DNA of 64,000 nt. Source: Streptomyces sp. CG 926. Its GTDB lineage: Bacteria > Actinomycetota > Actinomycetes > Streptomycetales > Streptomycetaceae. The translations under genes were made by a program, and so were the position numbers. The DNA is taken from assembly GCF_003148825.1 (NCBI RefSeq), contig NZ_QGGZ01000001.1:248001-312000 (forward strand), written 5' to 3'. Shown here one piece after another: positions 10,179 through 18,664 of the stretch; position 1 is the first letter of the stretch; each line of letters starts with the position of its first letter. The notes below the pieces were generated by a model. It did no database searches. It saw only the letters and a list, made by a program, of their open reading frames with translations, and was not told where the DNA came from.

Positions 10179-10558
10179 ATGAACACGCTCGTCGACTTCA
10201 CCCGCGCCGTGGCCCGCGCACCCACCTCCAGCCCGAGCTCTTCCACCGCCTCGCGCGTCAGCAGCGACACGATGCGGTGCGGGCCGGCCTGGATCTCCAC
10301 CTGCGCGTCGACCGTGCCGAGCTTCACCCCGGTGACGATGCCGGGAAAGGCGTTCCGGGCCGAGGTGTACGGGGCCTCCTCGCCCTCGGCGCCCTCCTGA
10401 GCGGCCTGGACGCAGAAGGCGGCCAGGTCAGGCCCGTCCACCATCCGCCGGGTGCCCTCGCGGTGGGTGGGGAACCGTTCGGCATCGGCCCAGCGCCGGG
10501 CCGTGTCGACGCTGACGCCGAGCAGCCGGGCGGCCTGGCCGATCGTGTAGGACTCCAT
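10166..10558 (-). CDS. Helix-turn-helix protein with TOBE (molybdate-binding-like) domain
   Basis: 130 residues from the ATG at 10558. Residues 1-50 form an excisionase/MerR-like helix-turn-helix (YTIGQAARLLGVSVDTARRW, then ADAERFPTHREGTRR). Residues about 65-130 form a Mop/TOBE domain (SARNAFPGIVTGVKLGTVDA, QVEIQAGPHRIVSLLTREAV, ELGLEVGARATARVKSTSVF) of the kind that binds molybdate or tungstate. This is the usual actinobacterial single-TOBE regulator and would sense oxyanion. No modABC genes are in the window. The 3' end is inside a 15-bp tandem repeat. Confidence 0.85.
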   Translation of the reverse strand: MESYTIGQAARLLGVSVDTARRWADAERFPTHREGTRRMVDGPDLAAFCVQAAQEGAEGEEAPYTSARNAFPGIVTGVKLGTVDAQVEIQAGPHRIVSLLTREAVEELGLEVGARATARVKSTSVFIDRV

Positions 10559-10642
10559 GGTCCGCAGCTTAGGGGGTGTCGAGTGGATCACGCCGGACCG
10601 GGCCGGGCCCGACCGCTGCGGATCGCGCCGGGTCAGGGCGGG

Positions 10643-11551
10643 TCAGGCCGGGGGGTTGCGGAGCGACTCATGGGCCGCCGCCGCGATCACCTCCGCGACG
10701 GTCGACAGGGCGGGCGAGTCGAGCCTCCACTGCTGCCAGTACAGGGGCACGTCCATCGGCCGCAGCGGCTCCAACAGCACCAACTGCCCCGCCCGCACCA
10801 GTGGTCTCGACTGCTGCTCCGGCACCAGCCCCCACCCCAGCCCCGCCACCACCGCGTCACGGAACCCCTCCGACGTCGGTATGTAGTGCCGCACCGGCCC
10901 CGCCCCGCCCGCCGGGTCCCCCGTCAGCGCCCGGACGAAAGCGTCCTGGAGGTCGTCCTTCCGGTCGAACACGATCGTGGGCGCCTCCCGCAGGTCCCGC
11001 TCCGGCTCCCCCGTCAGGTACCGCGCCGCGAACGCGGGACTCGCCACCGGCAGGTACCGGGCCAGGCCCAGCATCCGTACGCTGCAGCCGGCCACCGGGT
11101 CGGGCGAGGAGGTCACCGCGGCCATCACCTGCCCCTCCCGCAGCAGCGCGGTCGTGTGCGATTCGTCCTCGCGGTGGAGCTCGATGCAGACCGGCGGGTC
11201 CTGCGGCACCCGGGCCAGCGCCGGCAGGAACCAGGTGGCCAGGGAGTCCGCGTTCACCGCGATCGGCAGCCGCACCGGGCCCATCCCGTCGGCCATCCCC
11301 AGCTCGGCGCGCGCGTCGCGCTCCAGGCGGGCCAGCTGCCGGGCGAAGCGGACCACCACCTCCCCGGATTCGGTCGCCCGCACCGGCTTCGTCCGCATCA
11401 GCAGCACGCGCCCGGTCCGCTGCTCCAGCGCCTTGACCCGTTGGCTGACGGCGGAGGGGGTCACGTGCAAGGCGGCCGCCGCCGCGTCGAAGGTGCCCTC
11501 GTCCACCACGGCGAGCAGCGTGCGTACCTGGTCCAGCGGAAGCTCATCCAT
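10643..11551 (-). CDS. lysG: LysR-type regulator of amino-acid export (LysG/ArgP family)
   Basis: 302 residues from the ATG at 11551. It opens MDELPLDQVRTLLAVVDEGT with the helix-turn-helix AAAALHVTPSAVSQRVKALE, and the effector domain has family stretches such as LPIAVNADSLATWFLPAL and GLGWGLVPEQQSRPLV. LysG/ArgP proteins bind lysine, arginine or related residues and switch on the divergent exporter. The divergent neighbour here is a LysE/ArgO permease, which supports the call strongly. The stop lies in a 10-bp imperfect duplication (10629-10646). Confidence 0.92.
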   Translation of the reverse strand: MDELPLDQVRTLLAVVDEGTFDAAAAALHVTPSAVSQRVKALEQRTGRVLLMRTKPVRATESGEVVVRFARQLARLERDARAELGMADGMGPVRLPIAVNADSLATWFLPALARVPQDPPVCIELHREDESHTTALLREGQVMAAVTSSPDPVAGCSVRMLGLARYLPVASPAFAARYLTGEPERDLREAPTIVFDRKDDLQDAFVRALTGDPAGGAGPVRHYIPTSEGFRDAVVAGLGWGLVPEQQSRPLVRAGQLVLLEPLRPMDVPLYWQQWRLDSPALSTVAEVIAAAAHESLRNPPA

Positions 11552-11620
11552 CACGAGCGCTAATGGTACGTAAAAATCTTTAGCTGTACTGAACCGGTCT
11601 CGCTGCCTACCGTCGATGTC
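11552..11620. promoter_or_regulatory. lysG-lysE divergent promoter with candidate LysG site
   Basis: The 69-bp gap is AT-rich for this genome. GTAC (11566-11569), TAAA (11571-11574), TTTA (11579-11582) and GTAC (11586-11589) form a nested dyad, plausible for a LysR-type dimer. TACCGT near 11607-11612 could be the lysE -10, giving an almost leaderless lysE transcript. Confidence 0.5.
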
Positions 11621-12244
11621 ATGAACTACGGCATCCTCACCGCGGCCCTGGCCGGCTTCGGCAGCGGACTCTCCCTCATCGTCGCCATCGGCGCGCAGAA
11701 CGCCTTCGTCCTTCGCCAGGGCGCGCGCCGTCACGCGGTGCTCGCCGTGGTCGCCATCTGCGCAGTCTCCGACGCGGTCCTGATCGCCCTCGGCGTCGCC
11801 GGCGTCGGCGTCTTCGTCACCGCCTGGCCGGCCGCGCTGACGGTGGTCGGACTGGCCGGGGGCGGGTTCCTGATCTGCTACGGAGTCCTCGCCGCCCGCC
11901 GGGTGCTGCGGCCCACCCCCGGCGCCGCCCTCACCACGGAGGGGACGACGAGCGGATCCGCCCGCCGGGCCGTACTGACCGCACTGGCCATGACCTGGCT
12001 CAACCCGCACGTCTACCTGGACACCGTGCTGCTCCTCGGCTCCCTCGCCGCCGACCGCGGGGACCTGCGCTGGGCCTTCGCCGGCGGGGCGGTGCTGGCC
12101 AGCCTGACCTGGTTCGCCGGGCTGGGCTACGGGGCGCGGCTGCTGAGCGGCCTGCTCGCCCGTCCGGCCGCCTGGCGGGTCCTTGACGGGCTCGTCGCCG
12201 CGACCATGGTCACCATGGGCGGGCTGCTGCTGGCCCGCGCCTAG
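11621..12244 (+). CDS. lysE: LysE/ArgO family amino-acid exporter
   Basis: 207 residues with five to six membrane helices, the standard LysE size. Family marks: GSGLSLIVAIGAQNAFVLRQ near the N terminus (the GAQNAFVLRQG motif of LysE/ArgO), CAVSDAVLIALGVAGVG, and TWLNPHVYLDTVLLLGS. It exports basic amino acids (lysine, arginine or canavanine) to avoid toxic accumulation, for example during growth on peptides. It is divergent from lysG, which should activate it. The gene ends in TAG, immediately followed by a 27-bp perfect inverted repeat. Confidence 0.95.
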   Translation: MNYGILTAALAGFGSGLSLIVAIGAQNAFVLRQGARRHAVLAVVAICAVSDAVLIALGVAGVGVFVTAWPAALTVVGLAGGGFLICYGVLAARRVLRPTPGAALTTEGTTSGSARRAVLTALAMTWLNPHVYLDTVLLLGSLAADRGDLRWAFAGGAVLASLTWFAGLGYGARLLSGLLARPAAWRVLDGLVAATMVTMGGLLLARA

Positions 12245-12304
12245 GGTGTGTCTTTCGGATCATGCCGGGCCCCGCGAGCCCGGCATGATCCGAAAGACAC
12301 ACCC
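12244..12304. terminator. Perfect 27-bp inverted repeat after lysE (member A of a palindromic repeat family)
   Basis: The arms 12244-12270 (starting GGGTGTGTCTTTCGG and ending ATGCCGGGC) and 12278-12304 pair perfectly around a 7-base loop. It starts on the last base of the lysE TAG. It can terminate lysE transcription, but it is unusually long, and its arm sequence is shared with elements at 23904-23930 and 31536-31601, so it is probably a repeated element and not only a terminator. Confidence 0.85.
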
Positions 12305-12387
12305 CGAGCCCGTACGTCGGCGCCGGGTATCCATCGCGGCCGGGGCATGGTGCCCGAGCCGCCGACCCCGATCCCCAGGAGCCCGCC

Positions 12388-13419
12388 GTGCCCGACCGTC
12401 CTTCCCCGCTCGTGGCCACCGCCGGGGTCGTCCTGGACACGCGCGGGCGGGTCCTCGTACTGACCGCCCCGGGCCGGACGGACCCGAAGCTTCCGGGCGG
12501 CATCGTCGAGGGCACCGAGACCCCGGAGGAAGGGCTGGCCCGCGCACTGCGTGAGGGGCTGGGCCTCGCTCGGCGGGCCGGCCGGCTGCTGGCGGTGGAC
12601 TCCCGACCGACCGGCTCGACGGGCTCGACCGACCCGGGCGACCCGACCGGCTCGGCCGACCGCTCCCTGATCGTGCACCTCCACCTCGTCGGCCCGCTCC
12701 CGCCGCTGGAGACGGCGGCGCTCTCCCTCCCCGCCGGGGAGGGCACCGAGGCGCGCTGGCTCCCGCCGGAGGCCGCCTGCGCGCTGCTGCCCGCCCCGGT
12801 CGCGCCCCGGCTGCGCGCCGCGCTGGCCGCACTGCACACCGGGTCCTTCGCCCACCTCGTCGACGGGGTCCCCCACCCGGGCTCCCCAGCCGGTCTGGAC
12901 CCGGCCCGGCGCCTCGCCCTGGAGCACTCGGGCACCCTCGACCCGGCCAGCCACCGGGCCAGCCGCCCCAAGGCGGTGACCGCGGCGAGCGTGCTGTTCA
13001 CCGGCCCCGACGGTCGGATCCTGCTGGTGCAGCCCGCGTACGGCCGGTCCGACCGCTGGAACCTGCCGGGCGGCGGCATCGACAGCGACCTCGGCGAGAT
13101 CCCGCGCGCCGCCGCCCGGCGGGAGGTCCACGAGGAGCTGGGCCTGGACCTCGCCCCGGGCCGGCTGCTCGCCGTGAACTGGGCCCACAAGCCCGGCCGT
13201 CCGGCCCGTATCCGCTTCCTCTACGACGGCGGCGTCCTCGACGCGCCCACCCTCGCCCGGATCCGGCTGGACCCCACCGAGCTGCTCCAGTGGCGCACGG
13301 TCACCCCCGCGGACCTCCGCGATCTGGTCAAACCCGCCCTGCGCCGCCAGATCACCGCATGTCTGACCGCTCGCGCCACGGGCGCCGGCCCACTGGAACT
13401 CCACGCGGGCCGCCCCTGA
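12388..13419 (+). CDS. Tandem Nudix-domain protein; first Nudix box degenerate
   Basis: 343 residues. Two Nudix folds in tandem: residues about 8-135 and 190-330. The second has LPGGGIDSDLGEIPRAAARR followed by EVHEELGL, a nearly complete Nudix box with one extra residue before the first Glu. The first, LPGGIVEGTETPEEGLARAL then REGLGL, keeps GG-x5-E but lacks the RE-x-x-EE-x-G metal-binding core, so it is probably inactive. A Pro/Thr/Asp/Gly-rich insert (TGSTGSTDPGDPTGSAD) sits in the first domain. It probably hydrolyses a nucleoside diphosphate derivative; substrate unknown. Single gene. Confidence 0.85.
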   Translation: MPDRPSPLVATAGVVLDTRGRVLVLTAPGRTDPKLPGGIVEGTETPEEGLARALREGLGLARRAGRLLAVDSRPTGSTGSTDPGDPTGSADRSLIVHLHLVGPLPPLETAALSLPAGEGTEARWLPPEAACALLPAPVAPRLRAALAALHTGSFAHLVDGVPHPGSPAGLDPARRLALEHSGTLDPASHRASRPKAVTAASVLFTGPDGRILLVQPAYGRSDRWNLPGGGIDSDLGEIPRAAARREVHEELGLDLAPGRLLAVNWAHKPGRPARIRFLYDGGVLDAPTLARIRLDPTELLQWRTVTPADLRDLVKPALRRQITACLTARATGAGPLELHAGRP

Positions 13420-13477
13420 CCGGTGCGGCCCGGCCGCCGCCGCGCCGGGCCGCTTCCGCGGGGTTACCGTCGGCGGC

Positions 13478-14668
13478 ATGGACGGCGATCGTCAGCGGTG
13501 GCGCCGGTGCCTGCTCGGCGGGGCGGTGTTCGCCGTGTGCATGGCGGGCACCACGCTGCCCACCCCCCTGTACGGGCTCTACCAGGAGAAGTTCGGGTTC
13601 TCCGAGCTGATGGTGACCGTCGTGTACGCCGTGTACGCCTTCGGGGTGATCGGCGTCCTGCTGCTTGCGGGCAACGCCTCGGACACCGTCGGCAGGCGGC
13701 CCGTGCTGTTGGCCGGCCTGGTCTTCTCGGCGGCCGGCGCCGTCTGTTTCCTGTGCGCCACCGGCATGGGCTGGTTGTACGCGGGCCGGCTGCTGTCGGG
13801 GCTGTCCGCCGGCCTGTTCACCGGGGCCGCCACGGCCTACGTGATGGAACTGGCCCCGAGCGGCGGCGCCTCACGGGCCACCTTCGTGGCGACGGCCGCC
13901 AACATGGGCGGCCTGGGCTGCGGCCCGCTGCTCGCCGGTGTGCTCGCGCAGTACGCCGCCTGGCCGCTGTACCTGCCGTTCGCCGTCCACCTCGCGCTGG
14001 TGGCCGGCTCGGCCGTCGTCCTGGCACGGCTCCCCGAGACCGTGCGCGAGCGGCGGCCGCTGAGCACCGTGCGACCGCAGCGGCCCGGCCTGCCGCCGCA
14101 GGTACGGTCCGTGTTCGCGCCCGCGGCGATCGCCGCCTTCGTCGGCTTCGCGCTGTTCGGCGTGTTCACCTCGGTCAGTCCCGCCTTCCTCGCCGAGTCC
14201 CTGGACGTGCACAACCGCGCGGTGAGCGGGCTGATCGTCGCGCTGGCCTTCTTCGCCTCGACCGCCGGGCAACTGGCGGTCGGCCGGGTCGGGGTGGGCC
14301 GGTCGCTGTCACTGGGCTGCGCCGTGCTGCTCCTCGGGCTGGCGCTGCTCGCGGGTGCGCTGTGGTGGGACCTGCTGGCGCTGGTGGTGGCGAGCGCCGT
14401 CGTCGGCGGGGTCGGGCAGGGGCTGGCGTTCCGCGGGGCGCTGTCGGCGGTGGCCGCGGCCTCGCCGCCGGACCGGCGGGCGGCGGTGATCTCGATGCTG
14501 TTCGTGGTGGCGTACACGGGCATCTCGCTGCCGGTGATCGGGGTGGGGCTGCTGGTGGGCCCGATCGGTCTGGAGGGCGCCGGGCTCGTGTTCATCGCCT
14601 GCATGGCCGTACTGGTCGTGGCCGCGGCCGGCTACCTGCTGCGCCGACCCGCGCGGGCCCACGCCTGA
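13478..14668 (+). CDS. MFS transporter (12-helix)
   Basis: 396 residues with 12 predicted helices, the usual MFS size. The motif-A loop between helices 2 and 3 reads GNASDTVGRRPVLLAGLVFS, and helix 5 has AATAYVMELAP, as in drug/proton antiporters. No substrate can be assigned. The start ATG at 13478 has no clear ribosome site, so a leaderless transcript is possible. It lies 58 bp after the Nudix gene and is convergent with the ArsR-like gene. Confidence 0.88.
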   Translation: MDGDRQRWRRCLLGGAVFAVCMAGTTLPTPLYGLYQEKFGFSELMVTVVYAVYAFGVIGVLLLAGNASDTVGRRPVLLAGLVFSAAGAVCFLCATGMGWLYAGRLLSGLSAGLFTGAATAYVMELAPSGGASRATFVATAANMGGLGCGPLLAGVLAQYAAWPLYLPFAVHLALVAGSAVVLARLPETVRERRPLSTVRPQRPGLPPQVRSVFAPAAIAAFVGFALFGVFTSVSPAFLAESLDVHNRAVSGLIVALAFFASTAGQLAVGRVGVGRSLSLGCAVLLLGLALLAGALWWDLLALVVASAVVGGVGQGLAFRGALSAVAAASPPDRRAAVISMLFVVAYTGISLPVIGVGLLVGPIGLEGAGLVFIACMAVLVVAAAGYLLRRPARAHA

Positions 14669-14711
14669 GGCACGCGCCGCGGCCGCCGCGGCTCACACCG
14701 GGTCCGCACCG

Positions 14712-14733
14712 CCGGTCAGCCGGTCAGCCGGTC
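14712..14733. repeat. 8-bp tandem repeat over a stop codon
   Basis: CCGGTCAG is repeated at 14712-14719 and 14720-14727 with a partial third copy. On the minus strand this encodes the last residues and the TGA (14716-14718) of the ArsR-like gene. The unit read on that strand is a rotation of the GACCGGCT unit at 652-703. Confidence 0.8.
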
Positions 14734-15690
14734 CCCGAGGGGGCTGCGGCGGTAGAGGACCTGCCGTCCGTGGCGTGCCCGGGAGACGAGCCCGGTGGCG
14801 TACAGCACGCCCAGGTGCTGGGAGACGGCGCTCGCGGTGACCCCGAGGCGCCGGGCGAGCTCGATCGTGGGCAGCGGCTCGTCGAGCAGACCGAGCAGCC
14901 GCGCCTTGGGCGCGCCGACCAGGGACACCAGGGCGGCGGTGTCGGCGCCGGGCTCGCGCGCCCACAGCGTCGCCACACCGCGGCTCGGGTAGGCCAGCGT
15001 CGGTGCTTCCTCGGGGCTGACCGGCGGTGCGGGCTTGTGCGCGAACACGGACGGTACGAGGAGCAGCCCACGGCCGGACGCCACCACGCGGTGCCGGTTG
15101 AGCATCTGCCCGATATGCAGCACACCGCCCTGCCAGCGCAGGTTCGGGTGCATGTCGGAGAAGAGCAGGCGGGCCCCGCCCATGGCCAGCCGGCGCGCGC
15201 GGTAGGTCATGTCGGCCTCCAGCAGGAGGCGCATCCGCGGCCACATCGGTCGGACGGCGGCCTCCCAGTACTGGTGCAGCACCACGCAGAGAGCGTCGCG
15301 GAGCGCGAGGACGGGCCCGTCCCCGGGGGCGAGGGCGGCGGTCAGCGGGGCGGGGAGCGGGTCGGGGTCGTGCGCGGCCACCAGGTCGCGACGGACCAGG
15401 TCGGGGGGTGTCCGGCGGACGGTGGCCAGTTCCTCCTCGAAGGAGGGGGCGAAGCTCGCGGGCCTCGGGGTCAGGAAGTCGGGCAGGGTGCGCCGGACCG
15501 CGACCACGGACATCAGCAGTTCGATGTCGAGCCCGTCGAGTGCGCCGAGGACCTGTCGGCGCCACGGGAGGTGGAGGGCGGAGAGGCCCGGCTCGCGCAG
15601 CACGCGCAGGCTGAGCACGGTCTCGTACAGCGGCGACAGGGCGAATCGGGTGTCGGCGAGGTCCTCGACGCCGAGTTCGAAGCTGATCAT
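14716..15690 (-). CDS. ArsR-like winged-helix regulator with DUF5937-type N terminus
   Basis: 324 residues from the ATG at 15690. The C-terminal 75 residues are an ArsR winged helix (KARLLGLLDEPLPTIELARR, LGVTASAVSQHLGVLYATGL, VSRARHGRQVLYRRSPLGD). The long N-terminal part (FELGVEDLADTRFALSPLYE; LPDFLTPRPASFAPSFEEEL; RRLAMGGARLLFSDMHPNLR) matches the DUF5937 architecture common in Streptomyces; it has no Cys pair for metal binding. These proteins usually repress a divergent exporter; the MFS gene at 15746 is divergent with a 55-bp gap. Its ligand is unknown. Confidence 0.88.
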   Translation of the reverse strand: MISFELGVEDLADTRFALSPLYETVLSLRVLREPGLSALHLPWRRQVLGALDGLDIELLMSVVAVRRTLPDFLTPRPASFAPSFEEELATVRRTPPDLVRRDLVAAHDPDPLPAPLTAALAPGDGPVLALRDALCVVLHQYWEAAVRPMWPRMRLLLEADMTYRARRLAMGGARLLFSDMHPNLRWQGGVLHIGQMLNRHRVVASGRGLLLVPSVFAHKPAPPVSPEEAPTLAYPSRGVATLWAREPGADTAALVSLVGAPKARLLGLLDEPLPTIELARRLGVTASAVSQHLGVLYATGLVSRARHGRQVLYRRSPLGDRLTG

Positions 15691-15745
15691 TGAGCCATAC
15701 GCTACATCCATTGGCGCGGGGGCGGACGTGCCGTGAACTCCCCCC

Positions 15746-17071
15746 ATGACAAGTCCCCCGGCGACGCGGACCGTTCACATGCGGTCCGGGATGAGCCGCC
15801 GCCTGCTCCTGCTCCTCACCCTGACCTGCGCCGTCGGCGTGGGTACCGTCTACTTCCCGCAGGCCGTCAGCCCCTTGGTCGGCGCGGCGCTGCACGAGTC
15901 GCCCGGCTCCGCCGCCCTGGTGGTGAGCGCGATCCAGATCGGCTACACGGCGGGGATCTTCCTGCTGGTGCCGCTCGGCGACCGGCTGCCGCACCGCCCG
16001 TTCCTCGTCACCCTGCTCGCCCTCACCGGCGTCGGTCTGCTTCTCGCGGGGTGCGCGCCGGGGCTGGCCCCGCTGATCGCCGCGGTGGCCGTCGTCGGCA
16101 CGACCACCGTGGCCGCGCAGGTCATCGGTCCGCTGGCGGCGGGTCTGGTGGCCGCCGACCGCCGGGGAGCCGTCCTGGGCACCCTGCTGAGCGGTTCGAC
16201 CGGCGGCATGTTGTTGGCCCGCACCTTCGGCGGGACGCTCGGCGAATGGCTGGGGTGGCGGGCCCCGTACCTGGTGGCCGGGGCCGTGGCTCTACTGCTC
16301 GCGGCGGTCCTGGCCCGTACCCTGCCGGTCACCGTCCCGACCTCGCGGCAGCGGTACGCGGCCTTGCTGGCCGAGCCGCTGCGCCTGCTGCGCGCCGAGC
16401 CGGAACTGCGCCGCTCCTGCCTCTACCAGGCGACGGTGTTCGGCGCCTTCTCGGCCGTCTGGACCTGCCTGGCGCTGCTGCTCACCGGCCCGGTGTACGG
16501 CCTGGGCGCGCATGCGGTGGGGGTGCTCGCCCTGGTGGGCGCGGTGACCATGCTGTGCACCCCGTACGCCGGGCGGCTGGTGGACCGGGTGGGACCGGAC
16601 CGGGTGAACCTCGGCTGCCTGCTCGGGGTCCTGCTGTCGGCCGCGGTCCTCGCCGCGGGCGGTGGTGGTGGGCCGGCGGGTGCGGCCGCGCTGGCGGTCG
16701 GCACGCTGCTGCTCGACGTGTCGATGCAGTGCGGCATGCTCGCGAACCAGGCCCGGGTGTACGCCCTGCGCCCCGATGCCCGCAGCCGGCTCAACACCGC
16801 GTACATGACCTGTGCGTACCTGGGCGGCAGCGCCGGATCCTGGCTGGGCGTGCGGGTCCACGGCAGCGCCGGCTGGCCGGGTGTGTGCGTGCTCGTGGCC
16901 GTCCTGGCCGGGATCGCTCTGGCCCGCCATCTGTCGGCGTCACGTGGACGGGGGCGGGACGCACGACAGGCGGGGGACGGCGGGCGGGGCGACCGATGCG
17001 CGTCGGCATCGATGCCCCGCCCGCCGTCACCCCGCCTGTCGAAGCAGCCGGTCGGACGGCGAGCGTTCTGA
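15746..17071 (+). CDS. MFS transporter, divergent from ArsR-like regulator
   Basis: 441 residues, about 12 membrane helices up to residue 395 (RRLLLLLTLTCAVGVGTVYF; AGIFLLVPLGDRLPHRPFLV with the motif-A-like loop). It resembles multidrug exporters controlled by the neighbouring ArsR-type gene. The last 40 residues (SRGRGRDARQAGDGGRGD and onward) are charged and are encoded by a large inverted repeat that looks like the terminator of gap on the other strand, so this tail may have no function. Substrate unknown. Confidence 0.85.
   Translation: MTSPPATRTVHMRSGMSRRLLLLLTLTCAVGVGTVYFPQAVSPLVGAALHESPGSAALVVSAIQIGYTAGIFLLVPLGDRLPHRPFLVTLLALTGVGLLLAGCAPGLAPLIAAVAVVGTTTVAAQVIGPLAAGLVAADRRGAVLGTLLSGSTGGMLLARTFGGTLGEWLGWRAPYLVAGAVALLLAAVLARTLPVTVPTSRQRYAALLAEPLRLLRAEPELRRSCLYQATVFGAFSAVWTCLALLLTGPVYGLGAHAVGVLALVGAVTMLCTPYAGRLVDRVGPDRVNLGCLLGVLLSAAVLAAGGGGGPAGAAALAVGTLLLDVSMQCGMLANQARVYALRPDARSRLNTAYMTCAYLGGSAGSWLGVRVHGSAGWPGVCVLVAVLAGIALARHLSASRGRGRDARQAGDGGRGDRCASASMPRPPSPRLSKQPVGRRAF
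16965..17040. terminator. Large hairpin, probably terminator of gap, inside the 3' end of the MFS gene
   Basis: The arm at 16965-16990 (GACAGGCGGGGGACGGCG and on) pairs with 17014-17040 with a single bulged base, a stem of 26 bp. It is 36 bp past the gap stop (17076) and 31 bp before the MFS stop, so it can serve as the terminator of gap while being translated as the MFS tail. Confidence 0.7.
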
Positions 17072-17075
17072 CGGA

Positions 17076-18521
17076 TCAGACCGCCGGAACCGGGTAGGTC
17101 GGGTACTCGACGCCGGACACGTGCTGGACCACACGGATGACCTGGCAGGAGTAGCCGAACTCGTTGTCGTACCAGAGGTAGAGGATGGCGTTGTCGCCGT
17201 CCACCTTGGTGGCGCCCGCGTCGACGATCGAGGAGTGGCGCGAACCGACGAAGTCCATGGAGACCGCGTCGGGAGCCGTGGTGAAGTCGATCTGGCGCTT
17301 GAGCGGCGAGTGCAGCGAGACGTCGCGGAGGTAGTCGAGGACCTCGTCACGGGTGGTCTCACGGCCCAGGCGCAGACTCAGGATGGCGATCGAGACGTCC
17401 GGGACGGGGACGCGGATCGAGCTGCCGGTGATCGGGGCCTTCAGGTCGGGCAGCGCCTTGGCGACGGCCGAGGCGGCGCCGGTCTCGGTGATGACCATGT
17501 TGAGCGGCGCGGAGCGGCCACGCCGGTCGGCCTTGTGGTAGTTGTCCAGCAGGTTCTGGTCGTTCGTGAACGAGTGGACGGTCTCCACGTGACCGCGCAG
17601 GACACCGTACTCGTCGTCCATGGCCTTGAGCGGCGGGACGATCGCGTTGGTGGTGCAGGAGGCGCAGGAAAGGATCTGCTCGTCCGGCTTGATGGTGTCG
17701 TGGTTGACGCCGTGGACGATGTTCGGGACGTCGCCCTTGCCCGGAGCCGTCAGCACGACCTTGTCGATGCCGGGGCGCAGGTGCTTGGACAGACCCTCAC
17801 GGTCGCGCCACTTGCCCGTGTTGTCGATGAGGATGGCGTCCTTGATGCCGTGCTCGGTGTAGTCCACCTCGGACGGGTCGTTCGCGTAGATCACCTTGAT
17901 GGTGTTGCCGTTGGCGATGATCGTGCTGTTCGCCTCGTCGACGGTGATCGTGCCCTGGAACTGGCCGTGGATCGAGTCGCGGCGCAGCAGCGAGGCGCGC
18001 TTGACGATGTCCTGGTCGCCGCCCTGGCGGACGACGATGGCACGCAGGCGCAGGCCGTTGCCGGAGCCGGCCTTCTCGATCAGCAGGCGGGCGACGAGGC
18101 GGCCGATGCGGCCGAAGCCGTACAGGACGACGTCGCGGCCGTCGCCACGCTCGATCTTGTTCGCGCCGGTGGCGCCGGCGACGGCGTCGGCGGTGAACTC
18201 GGCGACCGAGAGACCGCGGTCGTCGCTCTTGTAGTCCGCGGCGAGCATGCCGATGTCGATCTGGGACGGGCCGAGATCGAGCGTGGTCAGGATCTCCAGG
18301 AACGGCAGCGTCTCGGTGACCGAGAGCTCCTCACCGGCGATCTGACGGGCGAATCGGTGGGTCTTGAGGATGCTGACCACCGACTTGTTCACCAAGGAGC
18401 GGCTGTGGAGCAGGATCGTGACGTCCCGCTCCCGGTGCAGCTTCCCGATGATCGGGATCATCGACTCCGCGATCTCCTCGCGGTTCTTCCAGCTGGTGAA
18501 CGAGTCCTCATTGACAGTCAC
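17076..18521 (-). CDS. gap: Glyceraldehyde-3-phosphate dehydrogenase with N-terminal extension
   Basis: 481 residues, against about 335 for standard GapA. Residues 1-127 are an extra, mostly helical N-terminal domain (SWKNREEIAESMIPIIGKLH; RSLVNKSVVSILKTHRFARQ) known in a long-form GAPDH group of actinobacteria. The Rossmann motif is YGFGRIGR (134-141) and the active site is SCASCTTNA with Cys289 as nucleophile. It interconverts glyceraldehyde-3-phosphate and 1,3-bisphosphoglycerate in glycolysis/gluconeogenesis; which cofactor it prefers is not evident. GTG start. The terminator lies in the convergent MFS gene. Confidence 0.95.
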   Translation of the reverse strand: MTVNEDSFTSWKNREEIAESMIPIIGKLHRERDVTILLHSRSLVNKSVVSILKTHRFARQIAGEELSVTETLPFLEILTTLDLGPSQIDIGMLAADYKSDDRGLSVAEFTADAVAGATGANKIERGDGRDVVLYGFGRIGRLVARLLIEKAGSGNGLRLRAIVVRQGGDQDIVKRASLLRRDSIHGQFQGTITVDEANSTIIANGNTIKVIYANDPSEVDYTEHGIKDAILIDNTGKWRDREGLSKHLRPGIDKVVLTAPGKGDVPNIVHGVNHDTIKPDEQILSCASCTTNAIVPPLKAMDDEYGVLRGHVETVHSFTNDQNLLDNYHKADRRGRSAPLNMVITETGAASAVAKALPDLKAPITGSSIRVPVPDVSIAILSLRLGRETTRDEVLDYLRDVSLHSPLKRQIDFTTAPDAVSMDFVGSRHSSIVDAGATKVDGDNAILYLWYDNEFGYSCQVIRVVQHVSGVEYPTYPVPAV

Positions 18522-18664
18522 AGGATTATCTTTCGAGCTAGGCGGTGCTCATATGCTAACCCGCCGCCATTTTGGTCACTTAAGCGGTACCCACCGTGTC
18601 GGGAACGGGCACTATGTGACATCAATTTGTACGTTTTAGCAATGGTTTGCTGCTGGAAGGTGCC
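18522..18664 (-). promoter_or_regulatory. gap promoter region
   Basis: A 143-bp gap that is unusually AT-rich. On the minus strand a possible -10, TAGCAT (18558-18553), lies 17 bp from a possible -35, AGTGAC (18581-18576), about 32 bp before the GTG start of gap. No operator is obvious. Confidence 0.4.

Noticed and set aside
8966..11563. 865-codon plus-strand frame across corA, TOBE and lysG
   Set aside because: Antisense to three well-recognised genes; no motif of its own.
12244..12304. Inverted repeat considered as the end of an insertion sequence
   Set aside because: No transposase gene or remnant is near and both arms lie within 61 bp, so it is at most a MITE-like or palindromic repeat, not an IS.
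13423..15693. 756-codon plus-strand frame over the first MFS gene and the ArsR-like gene
   Set aside because: It is out of frame with the MFS gene and antisense to the regulator; Arg/Gly/Ala-rich with no domain.
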